Positions 52,555 to 64,000 of a DNA stretch of 64,000 nucleotides are shown one piece after another. The notes under the pieces were generated by a model. It was not told the DNA's origin, ran no database searches, and saw only the letters and a program-made list of their open reading frames with translations. The stretch is from Branchiostoma floridae (lineage: Eukaryota > Chordata > Leptocardii > Amphioxiformes > Branchiostomatidae), in contig NC_049995.1 of assembly GCF_000003815.2 (NCBI RefSeq), forward strand, positions 12,629,436 to 12,693,435. Reading direction: 5' to 3'. The position numbers were made by a program, and so were the translations under genes. How positions within the stretch are numbered: the stretch's first letter is position 1; every line of letters begins with the position of its first letter.

Positions 52555-53281
52555 AATGAATTCTACCACACATGACTCAACCCATGTATTCTTGTCCAGT
52601 AGGTACACTACTAGGGTACATCTATACTGAATTGAGTAAGCAGCTTTGTAAGATCTTTCCAAAAATGCTGAAGCAATGCCATAACTTATAAGCAATAACA
52701 AAAAAGCAAAATGTAAGTGGTATACAATCATGTACAAAAGGTAGACTAAAAACAGTAAACAAGAAAGTGGGGTGAATATAGACCTGACGTGGATACATTT
52801 TTCTGTAACTGTCTAAAAAATGAAGTAAAAAAAATGGACTATTCACTGGCAGAAAAATAGCATAACAATATTAACATTGTGGTTATTTTTTTCTGCCAAT
52901 TCGACTTTTCCTTTGCTAAGTAAAAACATAGTACAGGTCTCGCTAACTTCACTTCTTTTACCACTTACATGATCAAATAAAGTTTACCATTGCACAGTTT
53001 ATATCATACAATGTATGTACGTCTGATTCCATATAGCATGAAGCAAGAAACTTTTCATAACAGAAGTTACCTTTATGCAGGGTAAACTAGCTTTTATCAT
53101 CTTCATTTGATACCACAAAACTATACAGCTCTTCACTGCATCAAAGAGGAACAAAAGATGATTCTGTATTCTTTCATGATCTAACAACAGCTGCAACCCC
53201 TGTCTAAAGAGTCAAAACACTAAAAGTTCTTGGTAAGTGTCATTTCCAGGGTGATACCACCTCTTCAGTAGGGGTGTTCAG

Positions 53282-56200
53282 CTAGCCGGTGGTGCTGGTT
53301 GGTTTGTTATCTTCCTCCTGGAGCAACATAAAACGATATATACCCACATTTTAAAAACACTTTTTGCTTTTTTTTTTCATTTTCATGATAAAAAAAATAT
53401 TTCTAACAGAGCAAACTCATGGAAGAGTATTTTCTAAGCCTCAATTTTCAGTACTTGCTTCCTTCAGGAAAGTTAGTGTTACAAACAAAGTATCTATGTG
53501 TCATCAAAACAATAATGCTTTAATTTAAACTGCTGTATTGTCTTCAAATGTACAGAACATATTCTTAGAACACTGCACATCAATTAACTGCTTGAAGCCA
53601 TGACAATAACATTTAGCTTCAGATGATCCAGATACTGCCACCTGATAGACAAAACCCAGGTTATAATTATACACAGTGACTGATCTCCCTGAATGATGTT
53701 GGAAGCAAATCGAGACACTACCACACACTAGTTGCTCTTTGATGTCAGAGGTTGTACCCTGTGATGTAAGAAAGAATCTTACTAAGGCCACACCAATTTA
53801 ATTTCTTGGTTCACGGATTTTTTCATAAAAAATATGGAGCGAGAGGGCGAAATAAAAATAAAAATAAAAATTGTAAAATGGTTGGGGTAAAGGTAACGGC
53901 TAATCCAAAACATAAAGAAAAAAAGTTTTCAGCTTGAAAAAAGTACAAAAACACTATCATTGTACAGTAACAGCACCTGTACCCACACTTTAAGGAGCTT
54001 ATAATATAAAGGCCAATTTGCTACTCCAGAAAGTTGGTGAATGGTTTCATTAATGGTGAAAATTTGCTGAGTGGTAATTTTTATTTTTATTTTTCTTTCC
54101 AAAAAATAGGAGCGAGCGAATCCGTGAACCAAGAAATTAAATTGGTGTGGCCTAAGATTCCCACAAAATATCTGTATAAGACTTTAGATGTCAACTACGA
54201 TCATACCTCTCGAGATCGGTCCTTGCTCCCTCTTGACCTGCTGGTGTCCATGTCCTCAAACTTGTCATGTTCCCACTGGGGGCTGAACCTTGACCCCCGA
54301 CCTCTCCCTCCAAACCCCCGCGCACGACCCCTGAACCTTGGCCCTCTGGGTTCGAAGCCCCGTCCCCTGCCGCGGCCTCGTTCTCGGTCAAAGGGCGCCC
54401 CGCGTACAGGAGGGTTGTCTCTATCATCATGCTGCAGTAAAGAGGAACAAACGGTTCGGATTAGTACTACATTGTAGTTGTAATACTACTGGTAGTAGTT
54501 TCCAGTATTTGCCTAAATCACATCAACACATTCTCTCCAACGGGAGGTTCAGCTCTGTTTTTTAATGTGTTTTTTTAGCATTTTTATCTGACTTAAGCTG
54601 GCAACGAGACATAAAGAAAACGACACAGCTGTTTATTGGCATGTCGTTAGGCATATTCATCAGGCATTTGCTGCCACCAGACATAAAGAAAATGCTACAA
54701 AATAGCCAACTAAAAAAAAATGCCTAAAAACATGTCAGCTGAAGCTGAACCTCCGCTTGGAGAGTAAGAAACAAAAACTCAGCTAGACACAGTCAAGCCT
54801 TTAACAATACCTCTTTGCCTCTTGGTATAAGAAATCAAACTGTGCCCATTTCAATCAATAAATGATTGTTCTGTTATAAGCAACAGATACGCAACACATC
54901 AATTTCTAATGAATGTTTATAATTCAAAGACATAACATACGTTTACCTCATAGTAGTAAGCTCCTTTAGGTGTGGCTTCTGGGTCTTTCTGCCAGTCGTC
55001 CTGGAACTTGTCAGGCCTGCTGGAGAAGTTGGGCAGCCCGCGTCCCCGACCTCTCCCTCGGAAGTCACCTCTGCCTCGGAAGTCTCCTCGCCCTCGGAAG
55101 TCACCCCGCCCCCGAAAGTCGCCGCGACCTCTGAACCCTCCTCTGTAGTCCCCTCGCCCCCGCCAGTCCCCCCGTCCTCGGTACCCTCCCCTCTCCCCGG
55201 AATCTCTCCGAAACTCCGGTCTACGTTCTCCCGACCGATCCCTCCGATCGTCTTCCGGGTGGTGATCGCTGTAGTAATCGCTCTCGCTTTCCTGCCGCCT
55301 CCGCACCAAGGTTTGTCTCAAGTCGTTGGGGTCGCGTATTCTTCTCCCGTCATCGTGCTGGGTTTCTCGCTCGCTGGAGCCGCTCCGATCAAACTTCCTC
55401 TCGCGCCTCTTGTAGTCATCTCTCTCGGAGTGACTGTAGCCTCTTTTCTCAGCTTCAGGAGACCTTCGGCTGTCCCCGTGAGAGGTGAATCTGTCGCTTA
55501 AACTTCTATGCTGCGGCGAAGCTTTCCTCCCGTGGCCCAGTCGGTCCTCTTGGCTTCTGGAGCGGTGTCGAACTCTACGAGGATCGCTCCCTCCTTGCGA
55601 TTCCAGCCTTCGCCACACGCTGCTTTTCCCTTCCGTACGCCTTGGCTCATCCTCTAGATCATCGTCGTCTAAGATCTGGATGATTCTCCTCTCCGTCTTC
55701 ACTTCCGGTACAGCATCAGCCTCAGCCACGGGGACATGAGATTTGAACTCGGGACGCTGGGATATCGGGCGCAGGCCCTCGTTCGGCTTCCGCGGGACGA
55801 CGACAGTGTCAGGATCGATGGTGGATGACTGGTGGACAGTGCGGTGGATCGTCATCTGGACCATCTCCAAGTCCACATCCTTGTAGGAGAGGTGCTCCTC
55901 CTTCCGTGGTTTCCCTCCCTTCTTTTCTCCCTTGACCGACACCACGATATCTTCTTCGGGAGATTTTTCCTTATGTTTGCTGCTGTATTTTCTCGGGGGA
56001 CTTCTGCTGGCCTGCCTCCCCTTTCTATCTGAGGATGACGCTTGTGCTTTCTTTCCGTGTTTCTTGCCCTCTGTATGCTTTTTCTCTATTTCTTTTCGCC
56101 CTTTGCCACCCTCCTCTCGGGATTGGTCTCGTTTCTTCTGCGTCTTCATCTTGTGGTGTCTGTCTGGTGAAGTTTCTCTCTCCTTGCCTTTGCCTCCTGA

Positions 56201-58431
56201 ACGCTTCTTCTCCTCAAGCATAGGCTTTCTTGTGTCAGAGCTCCGTGACCTCTGACTACCCTCCTCAGCGGATCTACGAGAAGCCTTGACACGTGCTGGG
56301 GGCTTGTCATGCTGCGCTCTCGGCGGTGAGCCCTGCCTGAATGACTCCTCCCTCTCTCTTACAGCAGCAGGCTTGGCTAGAGGATACTCTCTTCTCTCTG
56401 GGCCATGTTCAGGATAGTCCCTCCCACCACCACTCCCTCTGTACGGTGATCTGGAGAATCGCTCTCTCCCCTTCGCCTCCCCGCTTCGCAGCGGCCATGC
56501 TTGTCTTTCTGCAGGCTTTCTGTAGTCGTCACCTTCCTCGTATGGCACAGGAGAGCTTCTCTCCCCTCTGCGTATCGGCTCTCGGTCCGGGTAGTCGTCT
56601 TCTATGAAGGGGATGTTACGTTCCGCCACCTCGTGGGGAAGAGGGTCGTCACGGTACGGCCCTTCATTTCTCTCCCAGGACCTCCCTCTGTTTCCCCGCT
56701 CGTCAAACCGAGGCGACCTCTCCCAGGAACGCCTGCGAGGCTCTCTGGTAAAATCTTCTCGAAACCTCTCCGGAGATAAGGCATCTCCCCGTGGCTTCTT
56801 AACGTCGTACAGATCCTCGTAGCTCCCTGTGCGCTTCCGCCCCATGTCGGGCGACACATTCCTCTGTGGGTACCCTCCCCTTTCTGCGGAGAAGCTTCCC
56901 CTCTGTCGAGCTGGAGACTTCCATCTCCCTTCAGGTTCGGGCCTCGTGTGCTCGCCACCGCTACCGTACCCATCCCCTCTCTCCCATTGGCTCCTGACCG
57001 GTGGGGAGGGGGGCAGCGGTTTCTTCTCATCTTCAGGTGGGTAGGTTTGCTCCCACTCTTCTGGGTGGGAGGCGATTCTAGGCGGGGAGCCGGCTCTCGC
57101 AGCATGGGCATCACGGCCTCTCGATCGCGACCTGTGCCCGGATCGTGACCTGGATCTGTGCGACGCTCTTCTTGTGTGGTGGTGCGGGGAGCGGGACCTT
57201 GACCTGTGACGCTTGGTCCTCGGCGAATGCGACCGGGACCTTCGTGGGGTGCGGGATCTCCTGGGCGTTCTGGATCGGCGCTGCGATCGGGATCGTCTGC
57301 GAGACCTGGATCTAGATCTGGAGTACGACCTTGAGCGTGACCTTCGTGAGAACCCCCTGGCTGGCGGTAGCGGTCCGATTCTGCCCCTCCCTCGCCCTCT
57401 CCATCCGCGGCCGCGCCCCCTGCCACGCCCGCGGAACGGCTGGATTGGTGACGATCGCCTCCGGTAGGGGGAATGGCGACGACCGCGGCTTCGTGATCTT
57501 GACCGGGAGCGAGAGGAATAAGACCGTGACCTGGATCGGCTGAGGAGAAACAAACAAAAGTTGGTCACTCTAACTAACACTTCTAAGAGTAAGTAAGAGC
57601 AGTCTAACTTTAGCAGTCCAGGACTTTGTGGCAAAGTCTTAGAAATGCTAGAGAATAGTAAATATAAAAACTAGATGAAAATAAGATCCTGCAAAAAAAT
57701 GATGCTTTGTCAAATACACATTTTTGGCTAGGCGCATCGGATGGTCACCCATACTATTCTGCATTGTTACTAGTAGCCAATTTTTGAAGGACAGATCTAG
57801 AGGTTTCACATGGAGAGATTCGACATGTGAGGCTAACACTTGAATCTTTGTCATGTAGTCATGGTCGCATTGTCCTGTCAGAAGGGGATGCAAAACTGGC
57901 AGCCATGTGTCTGGTATGTGGGAGTTTATGGCATTAAAATTTTGCATGCAAGAGAACCAACACACTTTCACTTATCTACTAGGGGAAAAAGGCAGGGAGC
58001 ATGTGATTGGCAAAAATACATGCTGTAGCGAAGCCACGTTGCACTATGAGTCTGACTTCTAGATTGACATGCTTAAGACAAGAAAATTTTTATTTCTCAC
58101 AAAAAATTATTTCTTACAAAATGAATGTTAAACCACATGTGCCTTCAACTAGCAAATTATCTATCATTTGGTTACACAGATGTTTGCACAGAGGCGGCCA
58201 GCATACAAATTATCTACTTTCTCCCACACTTATATGCAGGATGTAAAATCCGTGAGCACAATTTATTTCAGGATGAAATTATTTGACAAAACAATTTATG
58301 ATTATGCATAACGCTACAAACACTCCACGGAAAGAAATCTAATCGTATTAAGAAAATTATGCACACACACAAATAACACACCTCCCTTTCCGCTTCCTAC
58401 TCTTCCTGACAGGAGACCGTGATCGTGCCAT
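53282..58431 (-). CDS. THRAP3/BCLAF1-family SR-rich nuclear protein
   Basis: Four coding exons on the minus strand: 58431-58382 (ATG, MARSRSPVRKSRKRKG), 57539-54947, 54431-54207 and 53317-53282 (TAG). They join in phase to 967 residues. The N-terminus is an Arg/Ser dipeptide region (to about residue 175) interrupted by RGRGRGRGWRGRGRGR. The middle is charged and disordered, with a less charged segment LEMVQMTIHRTVHQSSTIDP. The end of the large exon encodes about five RGRGDF repeats, and the third exon has RGG-type sequence and FSPQWEHDKFE (about 930-940). The latter, and the EEDNKPTSTTG C-terminus, match the tails of vertebrate THRAP3/BCLAF1 (SPKWAHDKF...). Those proteins work in pre-mRNA splicing and transcription in the nucleus; the same role is inferred. 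It could represent the unsplit ancestor of the two vertebrate paralogues. Confidence 0.8.
53783..54155. mobile_element. Foldback MITE in the THRAP3/BCLAF1-like gene
   Basis: Arms TAAGGCCACACCAATTTAAT + TTCTTGGTTCACGGA and complement (ending GGTGTGGCCTA) enclose A-rich and T-rich halves (AATAAAAATAAAAAT / ATTTTTATTTTTATT). It occupies most of the last intron. Confidence 0.82.
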
Positions 58432-58735
58432 GGTTCCTCCTCACGCACAGGTGAACAAACACAAGGATCGTCTGCAGAGATGTCCGGGTCGCGGGCTGGC
58501 TCACAGAGAAACAGCGTGGTTCGCCCTCCCCACTCTGGAAAACAAATCACCAACAAAATCACTCAAAACCAGCGCTAAACAACCACATAAACAACAAATA
58601 AACAAGTCAACTATAGCTTCTATGTTTTGCATGGGGATTTACCTATCCAATAGCAGCCGAATTCCTCAGAAACAGGATAAACTTGGAGAACGCTCAGAAA
58701 ACACCACAAAATTTGGCCGCCATCTTGTCTCATGC
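58432..58735 (-). promoter_or_regulatory. 5' UTR, noncoding first exon and YY1-like promoter site
   Basis: A 5' UTR exon segment (58534-58432) is preceded by an acceptor TTTTCCAG. Upstream, a likely first exon ends at 58643 with donor GTAAAT. That exon contains AAGATGGCGGC on the minus strand (CCGCCATCTT on plus, about 58717-58726), a YY1-type element often found just downstream of TATA-less starts. The ATG within it opens a ten-codon upstream frame. No TATA box is seen. Confidence 0.55.
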
Positions 58736-58740
58736 AGATG

Positions 58741-59855
58741 GTAGGTATCAGCCAATCACAGAACTCGTAGCAAATCGACTAAATGTTTCAGATACTAGTG
58801 ATGAAATGAATCAATTCGCACCTGAAATATGTAATTTTATTGTATTATTTGAGAGTATGATATGTCCGACTTTATGCATACATTGTCGCCTTAACATTTG
58901 CAAATTTTATCATTGCATTGTCTTATGATTTATTCATTGTAAAGGAGCCTCTGATTTGCTCCTAGGACTAGACGAGTCTATTAGCTATGTAGGGGGTATA
59001 TAATGATTGAAATACAACTATTTCTAATCTTTGAAGCGAAATAATCAATAAAATAAGACTTAATGCTTTTACAAACTAAAAAAAAAATTTAGGTACATCT
59101 TGTTATGTTATATTATTAACAAAACTGATTTTATTAACAAATCAAATTAAAAAGCAAATCCCTCACCTCCCTAATTTGTAGTAGAATATTCCATTTTGCT
59201 CTTTGTTTTGAAATGGGCTAAGCGCGTAAAACCGGCCAGAGAGACATTTTATTATGCATCACCAGTGACTTGCACAGCCGGTTTTATCTGGGAAGTTCTT
59301 CCTTTTCGCTTCGCTGGAATCCAGACAACGAATGACAGACAAACCAGAATCATCGTAAAGGTAAGATATAAGTCTGGCGGGAACTTTTTTGGTGCATTGT
59401 GCAATTGTGTTGTGGTTCCTTTGTTTTCGTGCATGTGGTGTTGATTATATAATCCATAAATCAACAAAATGAAGCCGATCTGGCCGCATTTGTGGGTTAG
59501 ATTTTTTTTTTTTCAAAAACTCAGATAGCTACATACAAGATGCTTAATAAGAGAGCAGTTTTGCAACTTTTAGAATATGGAAAGGTGTTTTGTTTAAGGA
59601 AACTGTGCCAGGTGTTGCAAGTCTCACACCTGGAGTTTTGAAACGGAATCAAACCATTGTGTACCAGGCTCTGTTTCTGGGGCATAGGCAGTGTAAACAG
59701 AGACAAGGAACTAGACAGATCAAACTAGGTCAACAGGCTATTCACATGCAATCAGAGGGCTGGTACTACAATTGGTACTGTCTACGTGATTTGCAATTAA
59801 CCATTGTTAATTAAAGAAAATGTTTGAGTTATTGTCATAATTTTAGACAAAGGGA
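58741..59855. other. No recognised gene; one isolated donor-like site
   Basis: AATCATCGTAAAGGTAAGAT near 59348-59367 looks like an exon end with a good donor, preceded by GC-richer sequence from about 59280, but no frame or downstream exon supports a gene. Confidence 0.35.
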
Positions 59856-59859
59856 TGTA

Positions 59860-60095
59860 AGCCCTTTCACAGAGATCAGAACGCATGTGTGGCAACAGGA
59901 ATTTTAGGAACAGGAATGTCAAAGGTTAAGGCCCAGAAAAAGAAAACAAAACATGTCTGGACGTTGTACTAAATATGCAAATTGAAACAATTGTCAAACA
60001 AGGACTGTTTTCTTTTTCAAGGCCTTTACCTTTGACATATTAGCTAGAATTCCTGTCACCGCACATGCGTTCTGATCTCTGTGAGAGGGCTTATT
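59860..60095. mobile_element. Foldback element
   Basis: AAGCCCTTTCACAGAGATCA and GAACGCATGTGTGGCAACAG at the left pair with CACCGCACATGCGTTC and TGATCTCTGTGAGAGGGCTT at the right. The interior includes a second inverted pair (TGTCAAAGGTTAAGGCC / GGCCTTTACCTTTGACA). Confidence 0.8.
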
Positions 60096-60681
60096 CCAAA
60101 TTACTTAGCTAGTAAACAAATATTAACCTACGTCGATTAAAGTTAGACATATCCATTCATACTATCTTTTTGTTATATACCTGCTCTTTCTGTAACACTG
60201 ATAGTTTTAACTCAGTGTCACTGACAAAAGATATATAGCAGATCATGGCTGTCTGAAACATCTGACTATTTCCAAAACATATCCAGTTGCTTGAGTAACT
60301 ACTTTTTGGACTTGTTTGCATTGCATTGCTTTTGCGTAGTCCTTTGACTATGAGTGGCCATGTTTGGATCAGTAGAAACTGCTCCAAATTACCGTAAATC
60401 GAACAAGCAGGTCTACACTCGACTGGTGGGGAACAACAGACAATATATGTAGTGTGTGTGGTTGCAATTTGTATATTTCTAAGAGTTGTTTGTAAAAGAA
60501 TTCTTGTTACAATTGTGTGTGTAGGTCTAGTATAAACTAGTTTTGAAAATTAAAGATTACGTCATGCCAGTATCAGTTGTAGGTATTGTAGTGGTTCCCT
60601 GAAAAACATTAATTCCTTTTTATCCCAGTCATTATGAGTCAATGCTCTTTGTTGCAATGTACATGGTGATGTGGCAAAATG

Positions 60682-60820
60682 TTAATCTCCAAGCAGATCC
60701 TACGGTGCCATAAGATAGTATCAAAGCTGGCCAGGGAGTATAGCCGGTTAAGGGAGTCAAACGGGCCCCGCTAAGTTTGATACTATATACATTACGCACC
60801 GTGGATATGGTTGGAGATTA
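60682..60820. mobile_element. 139-bp hAT-like MITE with 8-bp target duplication
   Basis: Termini TTAATCTCC / GGAGATTA with imperfect continuation, internal GATAGTATCAAAGC / GTTTGATACTATA, flanked by a perfect GCAAAATG at 60674-60681 and 60821-60828. Confidence 0.85.
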
Positions 60821-61257
60821 GCAAAATGTGGCAAATACAACAGGCGCAAGATCGTGACGGGACAATTTATGGATTCTAACTCAATACAATACCTCCTGCG
60901 GTCTTGAGTCAACATCCCTTAGGCCTAAACCACAAAGCCATTGTGCCAGTGAAGTTGACTTTCAGTGTTTAATAGAGCAGAACTAAGTCAGTATGCTTTA
61001 GAGACTGTTGTGAAACATGTGTCATGTAGTCACATACTCAGTATAGTACTTCTGTTCTCCATGTACTTCCAGTGTGTAACTGTAACATTTGGACAACAGG
61101 TGTCACTGACATTGCAAATTTTGTGTTGTAAATTCATTCTCTCTCTCGCACATGTCTGTTTCATGGTATTTGCTAAGAACTTTGAAATTCACATTCAGAA
61201 GGAGAAAGGAGGGTTTAGTGATAGTTGTGCTTAATTGCGGTTCCAACTGTTTTAGAT

Positions 61258-61462
61258 GAGGGTCTGCATGGGGGTCCCTACAACGATTTACGCTGAATTC
61301 AGAACAACCCCTTACGTATTACGCTAAATCAAGGAAGGCAATTCTGCTAAATTTGGTTGCCTCGCTACGAATAACGTAGATAAGATGGTTTTCCCCACGG
61401 ATTACGGGAAATAAAAATAGGATGTCTACGCCTTACGTAAAAGAGCATGTAGACCCTCTTAG
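61258..61462. repeat. Candidate MITE with repeated TTACG words
   Basis: GAGGGTCTGCATG at the left and CATGTAGACCCTCTT at the right are inverted. The interior repeats (A/T)TTACG(C/G/T) at least six times in both orientations. Confidence 0.55.
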
Positions 61463-62177
61463 AGTAGATGTTCTCAGTTACCAAGCATGGCAAGATGTTT
61501 ACACATGTATACCGGTGCTTCTAGTATTCAAATTTCGAGTAGTCTCTTTTAAAATTTAATGTTCCATATATAAACTGTTCAATGTCACATGTATGTCCCC
61601 TATGTTCGTATGAACTTGCAAATAAAGGCCTGACACCGAGACCTTTTAAAACTGCACATGCATGTGCACGCAAGTACAATTGGATACTTTTTCACACTCA
61701 TGTCGTCATGTCATCATGCCTGGAGGGCTTCCACGATGATGTCATCAGCCATTGTCTCACTGTGGGAGTCTCAGTCTGTCTGTGAAAAAGCATGACGCAT
61801 GAGTTACTGACAAATTTGATTGGCAAAGTCTACGAGTAATCTTCACAAACATATCTACTAGTAGTACTAGTGGATGATTACTATCTTTTGCTGGTCATCA
61901 TTATCATCATATTGTTCCATGCCAGTACTGCAGCCAGGCCACTACTAGTACCTTCTCATTATCTTTTGCTGGTAAGAAACATTTAACACAGGTACTATTC
62001 TCTATTTATCACAGACATACTTTGGTATTATCACACATAATTTGTGTCTTTTGGACTTCGTTACTCCCACGGTCAGCTTTTACAGATTAGTATCTTAGAT
62101 GTTTATCTGTATGTCTCTGTGAAGAGTCAATTACTTTAAGTTTCTCCAAAGTTGAGACTGCAACTTACGCATGCATA

Positions 62178-62368
62178 CTGTAAATGCAGAAATGTTCGCG
62201 GTTTTCGCGGTGACCACTTTACTGAGAATTTAAAACCACCGCGAACATTTTTCTATTATGATATTAGACTGCAGTCTATGGTGTTACTGCGAACTTAAAT
62301 CCACCGCGAAAAGTCCTTTTTCCTGCTACTGCGAAATTAAATCCCCGCGAACTTAAATACATTTACAG
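62178..62368. mobile_element. MITE with ACTGTAAATGCAGAAATGTT termini (copy 2)
   Basis: CTGTAAATGCAGAAATGTTC to TTAAATACATTTACAG, flanked by TA (62176-62177, 62369-62370). Interior CCACCGCGAA words as in 42565-42766. Confidence 0.85.
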
Positions 62369-62801
62369 TATATGTACAATATAGAACATTGAGTAATCAA
62401 AAGTATTTACATGTACCTCTTTTCCAGTATTATACAACAAAATTGTAACAGATGTTGGTTTTACATACATTCTAAGATTGATAGTATCAATAGTTAGGAA
62501 TTCGTCCTTTTTTCTAGTTTTCGGTTACACCCATTTTTGTACCTCATGAAAAGGGAATGTTCTGCAATAGAACACTGCTCGTAACATCAGCTAAACATAG
62601 CCATTATCCTTAGCCTGTTTCCTATCTAATTTGATAGTAATTACCAAGGACGTTATTACCTATGATTTTAAAAGGCCTTGATCCAGTCAAGGACTACAAA
62701 TTTGTCAAGGGCTGGGAATCGGCTTGGGTACGTACTGTAAGCTCATTTATTTTTGTTGGGCAGTAAAACTAAAAGCAGAAACGTTTTCACTGTGTTTTTA
62801 A

Positions 62802-62990
62802 GGAGAGAGAGAGAGAGAGAGAGAGAGAACTTTATTGCACGACATTTGTACATGGTACAATGTATGGCAACAACTATTACACAAAGTACAAAATAGGTGT
62901 ATAGAAATTAGAATATGCAATTATGTAGTACAGGAGTGATACATTGCAAACACAACTTCAAGGTGTTTGTTACCCTTCCAAAACTCAGTT
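62802..62990 (-). mobile_element. LINE 3' tail next to a (GA)n run
   Basis: (GA) dinucleotides (62802-62827) lead into ACTTTATTGCACGACATTTG and GGTACAATGTATGGCAACAA. The reverse complement of this is the LINE tail that is split by a MITE at 30680-31235. A related tail occurs at 20470-20510. Confidence 0.7.
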
Positions 62991-63944
62991 CAATAGTCAA
63001 ACTCAGGGGAAACACAGGTGAATCACACCCAGCAGAAGAGTATCTCCTGTGTGTATCCTTCCTTTTTTTCTCTAGTCAGAGGGTTCCTAATATTTGCTTT
63101 AGGTTTTGTTGGTTTTGTTAGGTTTTGTTGCCAATAACAGAGACTGTGATTCGATGTGTTGTGTAATCAATAACTCCTTAAGGGGAGGACTGGGCTGCAG
63201 CAGGCATGCAGGTCCTTGTGTTTCTGTGGGTGGAGTACTAGTAATTGCTCAAGGATACTAGCTATGATTCCAATGGGTTTTGCATGTGTATCCTTCAGTC
63301 ATACATTGGAATCAATGTAGGAAAGTGCATCTGTCCAGTATGTATATAACTATACAGCGAGCTTCTTATTTTGTGCTTGAGAGGTCAGCTGAAAATCAAG
63401 TTGCAAACATTTTCAAATTTACAGTAGAAGCTGCCAGACAGATAATTAATTCTTACCCTAGATAACAGGACACTTATTTTCTTATAACAATCAGTAAATT
63501 TTGTTTGATAGAAGATCTACATGACTTTCAAATGTGTTAAAAACACATGTTAACTATACAAGCCATGTTTGTGTTCTGTCATGTGAACTTGATGTGGGAG
63601 CAACACAGGTGTTGTTATGACATGTTTAGCCTGTGGGACTAGTTATCCTTGTCCCGATAGGTAAATACAGGAGATATGGGTAGTGGTTTTCAGGTAGTGG
63701 TACCCTATGATATGAATCATACATGTTATGTGTCACAGGTCTACTTCTGCTACTAGTACTTGTACCAGGTTGTTCGAAGGTGGGAGTTAAAAATATTTCA
63801 AATGTCATTCCTAACCTGTACACAGTATTCTCAAGAGAATATTTTGCACAGCATAGGGGGCATTTTCGCATGGCAAGTAGTTCAGAGGTGGGGGGGGGGG
63901 CGTTGTGATCTGGGCACGCCCTTAACCAGAAAATGTCGTTATTT

Positions 63945-64000
63945 TTGAGTATCACTCATTCACAAGTTTTCACAAATGATAAAGTCCAGGTTCAGGTCTG
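63945..64000 (-). mobile_element. Edge of a fourth TAGGGGTGGG-family MITE, cut by the window end
   Basis: TTCACAAGTTTTCACAAATGATAAAGTCCAGGTTCAGGTCTG parallels the inner part of the 27390-27800 and 30732-31192 copies read in reverse. Only the start is visible. Confidence 0.5.

Noticed and set aside
55259..57467. Plus-strand and alternative-frame open frames opposite the SR-rich exon
   Set aside because: They are shadows of the Arg/Ser and RGG codons of the THRAP3/BCLAF1-like gene.
59280..59367. First exon of a divergent gene with donor GTAAGA at 59361
   Set aside because: Only the donor looks good. There is no open frame, promoter signal or downstream exon to support it.

Overview
The window looks like a piece of a chordate-like invertebrate genome, most plausibly a cephalochordate (amphioxus). 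The genes are intron-rich with GT-AG introns, two of them match vertebrate families closely (ZC2HC1A/B and THRAP3/BCLAF1), and the introns are packed with short foldback elements (MITEs), tRNA-derived SINEs and worn LINE fragments. The species call is inference: nothing in the sequence names the organism. All exon models below were built by hand, by matching splice sites and checking that reading phase carries across every junction.

Layout. (1) 1-12.1 kb, + strand: 3' part of a ZC2HC1A/B-like gene whose 5' exons lie outside the window. Five shared exons lead either to two short 3' exons that encode the conserved C-terminal zinc ribbon, or to one 5.2 kb exon that adds nine further C2HC fingers and ends at its own stop and poly(A) signals. 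(2) 12.1-18 kb: repeats, including a mariner derivative nested in the reverse-transcriptase region of a decayed LINE. (3) 18.3-19.06 kb, - strand: a C2H2 zinc-finger gene broken by a frameshift at an A10 run. (4) 19.1-29.3 kb: LINE tails, MITEs, a 0.9 kb GT-rich tract and a possible TATA promoter with a noncoding first exon. (5) 29.48-48.54 kb, + strand: a 29-exon, 1288-residue secreted or anchored MACPF protein with an unusual C-terminus: a cysteine-rich segment and five hevein-like domains, one per exon. (6) 48.6-53.2 kb: microsatellite and LINE/MITE remains. (7) 53.28-58.43 kb, - strand, with a noncoding first exon to about 58.73 kb: a complete THRAP3/BCLAF1-family gene of 967 residues. (8) 58.7-64 kb: no recognised gene, several foldback elements.

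The genes do not form a pathway. What links them is genome dynamics: splice sites have been duplicated repeatedly together with short exon edges, sometimes by MITE insertion whose target-site duplication copies the splice donor itself. The two observations most worth following are the giant multi-finger alternative exon of the ZC2HC1 gene and the MACPF/hevein-like-array protein.
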